From the NCBI GenBank assembly GCA_965229885.1, contig CBDDJX010000003.1, positions 1,178,001-1,242,000 of the forward strand: a stretch of 64,000 nucleotides of DNA. Direction: 5' to 3'. The notes beneath the pieces were generated by a model. It did no database searches. It had not been told where the DNA came from and saw only the letters and a program-made list of their open reading frames with translations. Within the stretch, counting starts at the first letter, position 1, and each line of letters begins with the position of its first letter. The translations under genes were made by a program, and so were the position numbers. Shown piece after piece: positions 26,292-35,804 of this stretch. The DNA is from DATLLJ01 sp965229885. GTDB lineage: Bacteria > Acidobacteriota > Vicinamibacteria > Vicinamibacterales > CAVVIG01.

Positions 26292-26768
26292 GTGACGGGC
26301 GAGCTCGGCGGAACGGGCGATAGTTGTATTTTCTGTGACGCCGGTCACGAATCGAGCCGCGACGAACTGGTGCTCGTTCGCACACCGCTTTCCTACGTCA
26401 TCCTCAATCTATACCCCTACAACAGCGGCCATCTCATGGCCGTGCCGAAGCGTCATGTCGCGAGCCTGGCGTCTTCCACGCCAGAGGAACTCGGCGACCT
26501 GATGCGCCTCACGCGACACGCGGAGATCGCGCTGGCGGAGGCCTACACGCCACAGGGTATCAACGTGGGCATCAACCTCGGCCGCCCAGCCGGTGCGGGC
26601 ATTGCGGACCATCTGCACGTACACGTCGTGCCGCGCTGGACCGGCGACACGAGCTTCATCTCCGTCGTCGGCGATACGCGCGTCCTGCCGGAGGAGTTGC
26701 GTCAGACCGCCGCGCGGCTGCGACCGATCTTCGAACGCCTCGCCAGAGGAGGCGATTCTCGGATCTGA
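26292..26768 (+). CDS. HIT-family hydrolase (Ap4A phosphorylase-like)
   Basis: A 158-aa histidine-triad protein with the catalytic motif HLHVHVVPRW near residues 113-122 and the N-terminal zinc-type CIFC pair. Family members cleave dinucleoside polyphosphates or nucleotide conjugates. The segment NLYPYNSGHLMAVPKRHV is typical. The start is GTG. It converges with the acyl-CoA dehydrogenase gene, 4 bases away. Confidence 0.9.
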   Translation: MTGELGGTGDSCIFCDAGHESSRDELVLVRTPLSYVILNLYPYNSGHLMAVPKRHVASLASSTPEELGDLMRLTRHAEIALAEAYTPQGINVGINLGRPAGAGIADHLHVHVVPRWTGDTSFISVVGDTRVLPEELRQTAARLRPIFERLARGGDSRI

Positions 26769-26772
26769 GGAT

Positions 26773-27927
26773 CTAGCCGAGGATATGCTTCGCAATCGTC
26801 TGGAGCTGCAGGTTCGAGGTGCCTTCGTAGATCTGGCCGATCTTGGCGTCGCGGTACAGTTTTTCGACCGGGTAATCCTTCACGAACCCGTAGCCGCCGT
26901 ACAGATTGACGGCGAGCGACGTGACACGCTCGGCGACTTCAGACGCGAAGATCTTGCACATCGCGGCCTCGGCGAGAAACGTCAGGCCCGCGTGGCGGAG
27001 CCGCGCGGCGTTGTAGACCATCAGGCGCGCCGCCTCCAGTTCGGTGGCCGCGCGCGCAATCTGGTGCTGGACCGCCTGGAAGCTGGCGATTGGCTTGCCG
27101 AATTGCTCCCGCTCCTTGATGTACTTGACGGTATGATCGAGCGCCCCGCGCGCGAGCCCGATCATCTGGGCGCCGATCCCGATTCGGCCCTCGTTCAGCG
27201 TCTCGATCGCGACCTTATAGCCTTTGCCGGCCTCGCCCAGTACATTCGCCGCCGGCACGCGGCAGTCCTCTAGGAGGAGCTCGCAGGTGCTGCTCGCGCG
27301 AATCCCGAGCTTGTCCTCTTTCGTGCCGACCGTGAAGCCGCTGGCCCCTCGCTCCACGAGAAACGCGGCGACGCCGTGGTACCCGGCGGCGGGATCGGCA
27401 TTGGCGAAGACGAGAAACAGCTCCGCCTCGAGCGCGTTGCTGACCCAGAGCTTACGTCCGTTCAGGACCCAGTAGCCCGAAGCATGCCGCGCTGCCCGTG
27501 ACGCCATCGCGAACGCGTCGCTGCCGGATCCGGCCTCAGATAACGCGTACGCACCGACCGACGCCGTCGCGAGGCGCGGCAGATAGAGCCGTTTCTGATC
27601 CTCGCTGCCCCAGCGCAGGAGTGCGTTGACGACGAGCGTGTTCTGGACGTCGACGAGCACGCCGATGGACGGATCGACCCGCGACAGCGCCTCGACGGCG
27701 AGCACCGCGTGGAAAAAACTCGCGCCGCCGCCTCCGTAGCTCTCAGGGATCTCGATCCCCATTACCCCCAGAGCGAACAGCCTATCGATAAGCGGACGCG
27801 GAATCGTCGCGTGTTCGTCCATCTCGCGGACCAGGGGCCGGATCTCGCGGTCGGCGAACTCGTACACACTGTCGCGAACGAGGCGCTCTTCTTCTGAAAG
27901 CGAGGTCAGCGCTGGCGGGGAAGGCAT
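26773..27927 (-). CDS. Acyl-CoA dehydrogenase
   Basis: A 384-aa flavoenzyme doing the first step of beta-oxidation or a related acyl-CoA oxidation. Signature ALSEAGSGSDAFAM (FAD/substrate), EDKLGIRASSTCELLLEDC and the C-terminal QIYEGTSNLQLQTIAKHIL with the catalytic Glu are all present. Electrons would pass to EtfBA (13.1-14.9 kb). Chain-length preference is not readable. It stands alone on the minus strand downstream of the ACIII operon. Confidence 0.95.
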   Translation of the reverse strand: MPSPPALTSLSEEERLVRDSVYEFADREIRPLVREMDEHATIPRPLIDRLFALGVMGIEIPESYGGGGASFFHAVLAVEALSRVDPSIGVLVDVQNTLVVNALLRWGSEDQKRLYLPRLATASVGAYALSEAGSGSDAFAMASRAARHASGYWVLNGRKLWVSNALEAELFLVFANADPAAGYHGVAAFLVERGASGFTVGTKEDKLGIRASSTCELLLEDCRVPAANVLGEAGKGYKVAIETLNEGRIGIGAQMIGLARGALDHTVKYIKEREQFGKPIASFQAVQHQIARAATELEAARLMVYNAARLRHAGLTFLAEAAMCKIFASEVAERVTSLAVNLYGGYGFVKDYPVEKLYRDAKIGQIYEGTSNLQLQTIAKHILG

Positions 27928-28031
27928 GTTCCGCGAAGGGTAGCATGCCGCCCCGATTTGGCAGCCGGACGGCAGAGCGAAAGTCCTGCGCTACGAGTGA
28001 GCCGGTCGTCGTGCAGCTCTTCAGACCTGCG

Positions 28032-29216
28032 CTAGTGATACTGGAGGCTCTCGACGAGCTGGGGATCGGCCACCGGGACGGCAGGAGCGCGCCTCAAGAT
28101 CGCCGTGAGTACCAGGCCGAAGCCGCCGATTCCACCCAGGGTCACCCCGATTTCCCACAGCCCGAATGTGGGTGACTCGCCGACGACGCCAGGGAAGACC
28201 ATCAGATAGACATCCAGCCAGCGGCCCAGCAACACCACCGCGGCAACGAGGGCCATCGTCTGGCGTTGGCGTTTGGCATCGCGCCGGAGCAGCGCCAGGA
28301 ACGGGATTACCCAGTTGAGAACGATGTTGATGATGAACAGCGCGAACCAGCCGTTCTTCTGGCGCAGGATGAAATAGGACGTTTCTTCGGGAATGTTCGT
28401 GTACCAGATCAGCATGTACTGGCTGAACCAGATGTACGCCCAGAAGACGCTGAACGCGAACAGCAGCTTGCCGAGATCGTGCAGGTGGGACTCGTTCAAC
28501 ACGCCCTGAAGCGGCCCCGCCCGCTCCAGCCACAAGGCCAGCAGGATCACCGCGGCCAGACCGCTGAAGAACAGACCCGCGAAGTTGTACACACCAAAGA
28601 TCGTGCTGAACCAGTGGAACTCGAGTGACATCACCCAATCGACGCTGGCCAGTGTCACTGTGATGCCGAACAGCACGAGAAACGCGGCTGACAGCCGGAA
28701 GTTCGCGTGGGTCCATCGAGGATCGCCGTCCTGGTCCTGCCGGCGCGAGCGCCCGCGGATGGCGATCGCGAACAGAATCCAGATGCCGGAATAGATCGCG
28801 GCCCGTATCAAGAAGAATGGCCGCGACAACCAGAACCGTTTGAACGCGAGTGCAGGTTCCGACCCCTCGCCGAAGCTCTCCGTGGTCCATCCATACAGTT
28901 GTGGGTGGACGACAAAGAGAATGGCGAGCAGGGCGATGGCGAAGGGGAGCGTGCCAGCCAACGCCTCGGGCACGCGGCGAATAGCGACGCTCCACGTCGA
29001 GCCGGTCGTGTAGTGGATGGCGACAAAGCACAGCCCCGCCAACCCGAGCCCCAGCGCGTAGTAGGCGACGAGAAGCCAGCTCGCCCACATGCGTTCCGGC
29101 GCCATGAACGCGCCAGCGATCGCGGTGATGACGCCGATCGCGGCCAGCACCATCAACGCGGTGCGTGTCGTGGCCGCGAGTTCGACGGGCCGCGTCGGCG
29201 GAAGCGCGTGCTTCAC
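28032..29216 (-). CDS. actF: Alternative complex III subunit ActF (quinol-oxidising membrane subunit 2)
   Basis: A 394-aa NrfD/PsrC-like protein with about ten helices. Segments WVMSLEFHWFSTIFGVYNFAG and FWAYIWFSQYMLIWYTNIPEE are typical of ActF. It is a quinone-facing subunit of ACIII in the inner membrane. The GTG at 29216 overlaps the actE stop (GTGA); longer frames would run into actE. It is the last gene of the operon. No cytochrome oxidase gene follows; an acyl-CoA dehydrogenase does. Confidence 0.93.
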   Translation of the reverse strand: MKHALPPTRPVELAATTRTALMVLAAIGVITAIAGAFMAPERMWASWLLVAYYALGLGLAGLCFVAIHYTTGSTWSVAIRRVPEALAGTLPFAIALLAILFVVHPQLYGWTTESFGEGSEPALAFKRFWLSRPFFLIRAAIYSGIWILFAIAIRGRSRRQDQDGDPRWTHANFRLSAAFLVLFGITVTLASVDWVMSLEFHWFSTIFGVYNFAGLFFSGLAAVILLALWLERAGPLQGVLNESHLHDLGKLLFAFSVFWAYIWFSQYMLIWYTNIPEETSYFILRQKNGWFALFIINIVLNWVIPFLALLRRDAKRQRQTMALVAAVVLLGRWLDVYLMVFPGVVGESPTFGLWEIGVTLGGIGGFGLVLTAILRRAPAVPVADPQLVESLQYH

Positions 29217-29770
29217 TTGCGGTCCCCCTCGGGTGCAGCCGGCGGCGGCTCGCGCTGCAGCTTGCGGACGTGGAGGATCGATTTCCAGCGATCGTCGCGC
29301 GACACCTGCGTCGCGTACGACGGCATGCCGCCAGACCCATTGCTGATGATCCCGAAGATCCGCGCGTCGCTCATCCCACGGGTCCGCGCGCGCAGGAGCG
29401 TCGGAGGCACAGGGAATCCATGCTGCACGACCAGACCGTCGCCCGCAGCGGTTGCCCCATGGCACGGGACGCAATACGTGTCGAACACGACGGCGCCTCG
29501 TTCGAGCGCCGCGGCATCGTCTGTTTTGAATGGGTTCTCAGGCGTTGTGCCCGCCGGTGTCGCGGCTTCGCTTTCGAGCGGCAGCAGCCCTCGCGGAATG
29601 GTGCCGGGCGGCGGCATTCGGAGCGTGCTCCCGTCGGCGAAATTCGCATTCACCTCGAACGCGTTGTACCTCACAGTGCGCGCCATGTCGGGGAAGTACT
29701 CAAACGGCGGAAGCGTGACGGTTCCAGCGCGGACGGCGATATTGAGACCGATCGACGCCGCCAGCAACAC
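29213..29770 (-). CDS. actE: Alternative complex III subunit ActE (mono-haem cytochrome c)
   Basis: About 185 aa, with one N-terminal membrane anchor and a single haem site, CVPCH, near residue 100, with Met ligands further on (GGMPSYA). It passes electrons from ActA or ActB towards the acceptor. The GTG at 29770 trims the anchor; an in-frame CTG at 29803 overlapping the actD stop (CTGA) would give a longer helix (TARGFTIGLAVLLAASIGLN) and may be the real start. Confidence 0.9.
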   Translation of the reverse strand: MLLAASIGLNIAVRAGTVTLPPFEYFPDMARTVRYNAFEVNANFADGSTLRMPPPGTIPRGLLPLESEAATPAGTTPENPFKTDDAAALERGAVVFDTYCVPCHGATAAGDGLVVQHGFPVPPTLLRARTRGMSDARIFGIISNGSGGMPSYATQVSRDDRWKSILHVRKLQREPPPAAPEGDRK

Positions 29771-29799
29771 GGCCAGTCCGATGGTGAAGCCCCTGGCCG

Positions 29800-30324
29800 T
29801 CAGGCGACGTCCCCCCGTTCCTCGATGTGCACGGCGTGAAAACGCTTGAGAAGGGCTTCGCCCGCGGCTCGGTTGAATGCGGCGCCGGTCTGGCGGAGCA
29901 CGAGCGCGAAGCGGTCGTCGGTGACGCGCAGGTCACTCATCGGAGACTGAAGCCCAGGCCTCAAGCCCGCATACCAGATGAAAAAGGCGGCTGTGCCCAC
30001 GCCACCGCAGAGCACCGTGACCTCGAAAATGACCGGCACGAATGCCGGCAGCGAATTCCACGGCTTGCCTCCCACGTTGATCGGCCAGCTCACGGCTGAC
30101 GCCCAGAACTGGAAGACGGTGATCGTCACCGCACCAAGCAGACCGAGCAGAAAGCAGACCCACGGTATTCGGGATGGCTGGAGGCCCATCGCCCGATCGA
30201 GGCCATGGATGGCGTACGGCGCGTACACGTCGACGATGTCCAGCCCCTCATTCCGCGCGGCATTCGTCGCCCGGACCACGTCCCCTTCGCGCTCGAAGAC
30301 GCCAATGAGCAGCCGGCCGCTCAT
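29800..30324 (-). CDS. actD: Alternative complex III subunit ActD (DUF3341)
   Basis: A 174-aa membrane subunit with two helices (around residues 56-78 and 97-118) and the DUF3341 start LLIGVFEREGDVVRATNAAR, then DVYAPYAIHGLD. It is a structural part of ACIII. The ATG overlaps the actC stop by 4 bases (ATGA). Confidence 0.93.
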   Translation of the reverse strand: MSGRLLIGVFEREGDVVRATNAARNEGLDIVDVYAPYAIHGLDRAMGLQPSRIPWVCFLLGLLGAVTITVFQFWASAVSWPINVGGKPWNSLPAFVPVIFEVTVLCGGVGTAAFFIWYAGLRPGLQSPMSDLRVTDDRFALVLRQTGAAFNRAAGEALLKRFHAVHIEERGDVA

Positions 30325-31742
30325 ATGGATTTCGGCTCCGGACTGATCTCTTCGCTGTAGCCGCGGTACGAATCGTGCGCCGGCCGGAGCACGCCCTTGA
30401 TCTCCGCCATGGCAATGACAGGGACGAACCGGCAGAACAGGAGGAACAGCGTGAAGAAGAGGCCGAAGCTGCCGATCAACGTCGAGATTTCAATCGACGT
30501 CGGGGCGTAGTTCGACCAGGCCGAAGGGAGATAATCGCGTTGCAGCGAGCCCACGATTATGACGAACCGCTCGAACCACATGCCAACGTTGATGAAGATC
30601 GAGATCATGAACACCACCACCAGGTTGCGGCGCACGAGGGTGAACCAAAACAGCTGGGGAATCATCACGTTGCAGGACACCATGATGTAGTAGCCCCATG
30701 CGAGCGGTCCCATTGCGCGGTTGTAGAACGCAAATTGCTCGTAGGGATTACCCGAGTAGTAGGCCATGAAGAATTCCGTGACGTACGCCAATCCCACCAG
30801 GCTGCTCGTGAGGATGACCAGGCTGCACATCGCATCGATGTGCCGCGGCGTGATGTAGTCCTCGAGCCGCATCGTCTTGCGGGCCACCAGCATCAACGTG
30901 AGCACCATCGCCATCCCCGAGAAGATGGCTCCGGCCACGAAGTACGGCGGGAAGATCGTCGTGTGCCAGCCGGGAACCACTGCGGTTGCGAAGTCGGCGC
31001 TGACGATGGTGTGGACGGAGATCACGAGCGGCGTGCCGAGGGCGGCCAGCAGCAGGTACACCACTTCGTAGCGGTGCCAGGTTCTGAAGGACCCGGTCCA
31101 CCCGAGGCTCAGGAACCCGAAGATCTTCGAGCGCCGGGTGCGAGGCTCCCGGTCGCGGATCGTGGCGAGGTCCGGGATCAGCCCGACGTACCAGAAGATC
31201 GCGGAGATCGTGAAGTATGTGCTGATCGCGAAGAAGTCCCAGATGAGCGGCGACCTGAAATTCACCCACAGCGAACCGCGCGAGTTTGGATAGGGCAGCA
31301 TCCAGAAGAACAGCCACGGCCGCCCCATGTGAATCAGCGGGAAGAGGCCGGCGCACATCACGGCGAACAGCGTCATCGCTTCAGCGGCCCGGTTGACCGA
31401 CGTGCGCCAGCGCTGCCGCAGCAGGAAGAGAATCGCCGAGATCAGCGTCCCCGCGTGGCCGATGCCGATCCAGAACACGAAGTTCGTGATGTCGAACGCC
31501 CACCCGACGGTTCTGTTCAAGCCCCACGTGCCGATGCCGGTCGAAATCTGATAGACGATGGCGACGGTGCCGACGAGCAGCGCCGAAGACGACAGGGCCA
31601 GGCCGCCCCACCAGAGCGGCGAGGGCTTCGCGTCGAGCGCGCCGACGACGTCGCGGGTGACGTCGGCGGGTCCCTTATTGCCGCCGATGAGCGGGACGGC
31701 GCTGACGGCAATGACGGAGGCTTCAGCCAATTCGTCCTCCAC
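30321..31742 (-). CDS. actC: Alternative complex III subunit ActC (quinol-oxidising membrane subunit 1)
   Basis: A 473-aa NrfD-like protein with ten helices. GWAFDITNFVFWIGIGHAGT and the later FPPYFVAGAIFSGMAMVLTL are family features; conserved His and Asp residues of the proposed proton path fall in these helices. The GTG start at 31742 overlaps the end of actB by 20 bases. Confidence 0.95.
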   Translation of the reverse strand: MEDELAEASVIAVSAVPLIGGNKGPADVTRDVVGALDAKPSPLWWGGLALSSSALLVGTVAIVYQISTGIGTWGLNRTVGWAFDITNFVFWIGIGHAGTLISAILFLLRQRWRTSVNRAAEAMTLFAVMCAGLFPLIHMGRPWLFFWMLPYPNSRGSLWVNFRSPLIWDFFAISTYFTISAIFWYVGLIPDLATIRDREPRTRRSKIFGFLSLGWTGSFRTWHRYEVVYLLLAALGTPLVISVHTIVSADFATAVVPGWHTTIFPPYFVAGAIFSGMAMVLTLMLVARKTMRLEDYITPRHIDAMCSLVILTSSLVGLAYVTEFFMAYYSGNPYEQFAFYNRAMGPLAWGYYIMVSCNVMIPQLFWFTLVRRNLVVVFMISIFINVGMWFERFVIIVGSLQRDYLPSAWSNYAPTSIEISTLIGSFGLFFTLFLLFCRFVPVIAMAEIKGVLRPAHDSYRGYSEEISPEPKSI

Positions 31743-34700
31743 GAAGTGCGTCCGAATCGTGACGCACGAGCTTCAGATAACGCACGGCCGGCTGTGTGTT
31801 GAGCTCGTCGAGTACCCGGTACGCGCGCTGGCCTGCGGCGAGCGCGGCCACGCGACTACTCGGATCGTGAAGATCGCCAAACACGATGGCCTGCGCGGGA
31901 CAGGCCTGCTCGCACGCGGTCTTGATCGCGCCGTCCGCGAGCGGCTGTCCCAGACGGCGCGCTTCTATCTTGTTCTCTTCAATTCGCTGCACGCAGAACG
32001 TGCACTTCTCCATGACGCCGCGCGAACGAACCACCACATTCGGGTTGAACACGAGGTTCTGGAGCCGATCCTCGTGCGGGTAGTCAAACCAGTTGAATCG
32101 CCGCACTTTATAAGGGCAGTTATTGGCGCAGTATCGAGTTCCGACGCACCGGTTGTACGTCTGCTCGTTCAGCCCTTCGTCGCTGTGCGTGGTGGCGAGC
32201 ACCGGGCAGACCGTCTCGCACGGCGCGTGCGTGCAGTGCTGGCACATCATCGGCTGATGCGCGACCTCCGGATCCTCGTCGGTGCCGGAGTAGTAGCGAT
32301 CGATCCGGATCCAGTGCATCTCGCGGTTCCGGCGCACTTCATCCTGGCCGACGACCGGGATATTATTCTCGGCCTGACACGCAATCACGCACGCCGAACA
32401 GCCGGTGCATGAATTGAGGTCGACCGCCATGCCCCAGCGGTGCCCAGTGGCCTGATGATCGTCAGGCCACAGGTCGCCAAGGTGTTCAGGCGCGCCCCCT
32501 GTTGCCGCTTCTCTTGCACCGGGAGCGGCAGCGGTTGCCGCCAGCTCTGCGATCGTCGTTTCCTGAATAATCGGACGCGGTTCGGGGTCACCCGGCACCG
32601 AGAGCGAGTGATGAACCTGCGTCGACGCAAGTTGATGCCTGCCACCGGTTTTGGTGACGGCGACCGCGCGGCCTGAGTACTGGCGGCCGCCGTCCGCGGT
32701 CGAGACGAACGCCGAGGCGTTGATGCCGACGACGTCCGGCCTCGGAATCGCTTCGAACCACGGCGGCCCGATTTTGCCGAAACGGTCCGTTCCGGAGCGG
32801 CCGTAGCCGAGTGCGATGGCCACGGCGGCGTCGTGTTGCCCGGGCTGGACAAATGCCGGCAGCTCGATCGCCGGCCCGCCATCAGCCGCGATTCGAACGA
32901 CATCGCCGTCCTCGACGCCGAGCGTCCGTGCAGCGGCGGGGGACAACGACGCGAAGTTGTCCCACGTGACCTTCGTGACCGGATCCGGCATCTCGTGCAG
33001 CCAGGCGTTGTGCCCATGCCGTCCGTCGAGCATGCCGATGTTCGTGTGCAGCACCAGGACGAAGCCGCTCGCGGGGATGGCGTCGGGCCTGAGGACCGGC
33101 TTGACGGCGCCCGCGGTGAATGTGGCGGCCGGCGCCGGTGCCACTCCACGCGCCGACGCCGAAGCGGGTCGCGCGGAACCAGCAGCCGGGGCCGTCGGAC
33201 GTGGTCCGACCTCGGCCACGCCGCGCTCGAGCGTCCGGTCCCAGAATGCGCCGAAAGAATCCGACGTCCCGCCGCGCGGGTGGACGGCGGCTGCCCAGTG
33301 GGCGCGGACCAGGTCGAGTGCTGATTGCGGTGCGCCGGCCCATGCGGACAGGCTTTCGAGGGCCGACCGCGTGTCGTGCAGCGGCTGAATCGTCGGCTGC
33401 GTCAGGCTGACGAGGCCCGCGACCGGCTCGGCATCGCCCCAGCTCTCGAGGTAGTGATGATCGGGGCAGACGAAGTGCGCGAGGCTGGCGGTCTCGTCCA
33501 GCCGCTCCGCGGTGCTCACGACGAGCGCCACGCGCTTGATGTCGTTGGTCAGGGCTGCGGAATCCGGCAGGTCGTACACCGGGTTGGCGCCAAGCACGAA
33601 CAGCGCCGCGACGTCGCCGCGCTCGAGCTCGGCCCGCAAGTCGGCGAGCTCCCTGTCGCTGCCGGCGCGCTGATACGACGGGCGCGCCAGATCGATAGTT
33701 GTCCCGTAAGCGCCAATGGTCTGGTTGATGAAATTGCAGAGTGCCTGGACCCGCGCGTCCTGGCTTCCAGAGATCACGAGACCGCGGGCCCGTGCGGTCC
33801 AGAGCCGTTCGGCGATCGCCTCAATGGCCGCGTCCGAGGGCGACGCAGCCAGTCCGTCGACACCATTAACACCGGCGACACCATCTCCAGGGAACGTCGT
33901 TCCGGCGTGCTGCGCAATCTTCGAGGCCAGATGCGTCGCCACGTGCCCGAGCTCGCCGGGCGCGACGCGCAGGCGGCGGTCGGCATTGGAGCCGGTCAGC
34001 GACAGTCGCGACTCGATCTGGACGTGATACGACTTAGTGGGCGTCGTTTCGCTGATCCGCCGCTTGCTGGAATAGCCCCGCGTGTACTGCAGCGGCGAGA
34101 CCCACGTGCCGAGGAAATCGGCGTCGAAGCTGACAATCACGTCGGCCTGATCGAAGTGGTATTGAGGCATCAGGCGCGCACCGTGCGTCTGTGCATGCGC
34201 CTCGAGCACGGCCGACGCCGAAATCGGATCGTAGGTGACGTGCCGGGCGTTGGTGAATCCACTCAAAAAATTCGCGATGACGGCCGTGGTGGCTGGACTG
34301 GTAATCGTCGGCGTGAGAATTCGGACGGCGCGGCCTTCCTGTTTGATCCGCGCGAGCGCCGCCGCGATCTCCATGTCGACGTCGACCCACGTCGCGCGCT
34401 GCCCGGCCTTTGTCGGGTACGCCAGCCGCTGGCTGTCGTACAACCCAAGAATTGATGCCTGGCCGACGGCGCACGTCGAGCCACCCGAGAACGGGTGATC
34501 CGGATTGCCTTCGATCTTGACCGGCCGCCCATCACGATCGGTGACCAGCAGCCCGCAGCGGGCCTCGCACGCCCCGCACGTCGTCGCATAGAACACAGGC
34601 CGGCCCGGAAGGATGCCTTCCGGCTGCTGCACATATGGAATGGCGTCGACTTCCGGCGCGCGGGCGCAGCTCGACGCGACCGCACCGGCAAAGGTGAAGC

Positions 34701-34830
34701 CTGCGGCCTTCAGGAAACTGCGGCGCGTCGTGGTGACGTCGGGATCGCCGTTCTCCGCCTCGCGAGATACCGCCGGCGGCAGGTCGCGCTCGACGACGCT
34801 CATCCAATAACGCTTCGGGCTCTCTGGCAT
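31723..34830 (-). CDS. actB: Alternative complex III subunit ActB (fused molybdopterin-like and Fe-S protein)
   Basis: A 1035-aa periplasmic subunit. It starts MPESPKRYWMSVVERDLP, followed by a twin-arginine signal (TTRRSFLKAAGFTF). The N-terminal molybdopterin-oxidoreductase-like part has CGACEARCGLL and GSTCAVGQAS. The C-terminal part is ferredoxin-like with CTGCSACVIACQAENN, MCQHCTHAPCETVCP, YCANNCPYKV and KCTFCVQRIEE, holding several Fe-S clusters. In ACIII the large domain is known to lack the Mo cofactor. The ATG at 34830 is preferred to GTG 34860, which lies inside actA. Confidence 0.95.
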   Translation of the reverse strand: MPESPKRYWMSVVERDLPPAVSREAENGDPDVTTTRRSFLKAAGFTFAGAVASSCARAPEVDAIPYVQQPEGILPGRPVFYATTCGACEARCGLLVTDRDGRPVKIEGNPDHPFSGGSTCAVGQASILGLYDSQRLAYPTKAGQRATWVDVDMEIAAALARIKQEGRAVRILTPTITSPATTAVIANFLSGFTNARHVTYDPISASAVLEAHAQTHGARLMPQYHFDQADVIVSFDADFLGTWVSPLQYTRGYSSKRRISETTPTKSYHVQIESRLSLTGSNADRRLRVAPGELGHVATHLASKIAQHAGTTFPGDGVAGVNGVDGLAASPSDAAIEAIAERLWTARARGLVISGSQDARVQALCNFINQTIGAYGTTIDLARPSYQRAGSDRELADLRAELERGDVAALFVLGANPVYDLPDSAALTNDIKRVALVVSTAERLDETASLAHFVCPDHHYLESWGDAEPVAGLVSLTQPTIQPLHDTRSALESLSAWAGAPQSALDLVRAHWAAAVHPRGGTSDSFGAFWDRTLERGVAEVGPRPTAPAAGSARPASASARGVAPAPAATFTAGAVKPVLRPDAIPASGFVLVLHTNIGMLDGRHGHNAWLHEMPDPVTKVTWDNFASLSPAAARTLGVEDGDVVRIAADGGPAIELPAFVQPGQHDAAVAIALGYGRSGTDRFGKIGPPWFEAIPRPDVVGINASAFVSTADGGRQYSGRAVAVTKTGGRHQLASTQVHHSLSVPGDPEPRPIIQETTIAELAATAAAPGAREAATGGAPEHLGDLWPDDHQATGHRWGMAVDLNSCTGCSACVIACQAENNIPVVGQDEVRRNREMHWIRIDRYYSGTDEDPEVAHQPMMCQHCTHAPCETVCPVLATTHSDEGLNEQTYNRCVGTRYCANNCPYKVRRFNWFDYPHEDRLQNLVFNPNVVVRSRGVMEKCTFCVQRIEENKIEARRLGQPLADGAIKTACEQACPAQAIVFGDLHDPSSRVAALAAGQRAYRVLDELNTQPAVRYLKLVRHDSDALRGGRIG

Positions 34831-34847
34831 TGAGTCCTGTGGTCTGC

Positions 34848-35492
34848 CTAGTAGTGACACGTGACGCAGTCAATCGACGCGTGGACCTGCCTACCGTTGA
34901 CGCCGTTCTCATTGGCGTCGCGGTGGCAGTTCACGCACCACCCCATCGTGAGCGTCTCGTACTGGCGCACGCGCTCCATCGTTTCGATGGGGCCGTGGCA
35001 CGTCTGGCACCGGACCGTCGCGGTGATATGCGCGCGATGATCGAAGTACACGAAGTCCGGCAGCTTGTGAATCCGCTTCCACGCGATCGGTTTGGGCGCC
35101 TTTCCGGCGATTGGCGCGAGGGTCTTGTCGAGAGCCAGCGCGTCGTACAGTTTTCGCAGTTCGGGCGATTCCACCGGCTGCGGCGCGCGATTCTGCTGCT
35201 GGGCGTTCTGTTCTTCGAGTGTTACGGCCGCGAGCGTCGCCGTCACCCCCGAATGGCAATTCATGCAGACGTTGAGCGGCGGAATCCCGGCGTACCGGCT
35301 CTTTTCAGCCGCGAAGTGGCAGTAGGCGCACTGAATCTGGAGGTCGCCGGCGTGCAGCTCGTGCGAGTAGGCGATCGGCTGGATCGGCTCGTACCCCTGG
35401 TTGTCACCGGGAAGACGTAAAGCCGTCACCAGGGCGACGAGGCTCACGGCCAGGGCTGCCGCTAGCACGATGGCCGTAGTCAGTCTGGTCAT
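34848..35492 (-). CDS. actA: Alternative complex III subunit ActA (pentahaem cytochrome c)
   Basis: A 214-aa cytochrome with an N-terminal anchor helix and five CxxCH haem sites: CAYCH, CMNCH, CQTCH, CVNCH and CVTCH, matching ActA's five haems. The last haem site is two residues before the stop. It is the first gene of the act operon on the minus strand. ACIII oxidises menaquinol and passes electrons to a soluble cytochrome or directly to an oxidase. Confidence 0.95.
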   Translation of the reverse strand: MTRLTTAIVLAAALAVSLVALVTALRLPGDNQGYEPIQPIAYSHELHAGDLQIQCAYCHFAAEKSRYAGIPPLNVCMNCHSGVTATLAAVTLEEQNAQQQNRAPQPVESPELRKLYDALALDKTLAPIAGKAPKPIAWKRIHKLPDFVYFDHRAHITATVRCQTCHGPIETMERVRQYETLTMGWCVNCHRDANENGVNGRQVHASIDCVTCHY

Positions 35493-35804
35493 GAATCAGT
35501 GATCAGTCAGTTCGCGTCGGCAGAAGTCCGTCGTGCAATCGACGGGCCCTCGATCCGAAAATGAGGCAGAAGAATACCATAATGGGGCCCGCGACAGAAC
35601 GGGCTCCCATGCTGGGCGAATGGACCAATCAGCCGGTCGCCATGTCATCGAGCGGGCCCGGTATGTCCGGCGCGGTGTCCGGCCGGAGTGGTTCACCATC
35701 GCCTACAACAGTCTGGCGCCTGGGTGCCGCCGCGCAGGAGCCGACGCGAGACAGACCGAGCTTGCAAGGCATACGATTGCTCCAGTTCGCCGCGGGCGTG
35801 AGTC
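35493..35804. other. Intergenic region upstream of the act operon, no gene recognised
   Basis: About 310 bases between actA and the next minus-strand gene. Small frames exist on both strands but show no protein-like composition. It probably carries the act promoter, but no clear -35/-10 pair was picked out. Confidence 0.5.

Noticed and set aside
30375..31802. Long plus-strand open frame opposite actC
   Set aside because: Shadow of a membrane protein gene; antisense composition is Arg/Asp/His-rich without any motif.
35496..35699. Small minus-strand frame upstream of the act operon
   Set aside because: Composition is not protein-like and it lies where the act promoter is expected.
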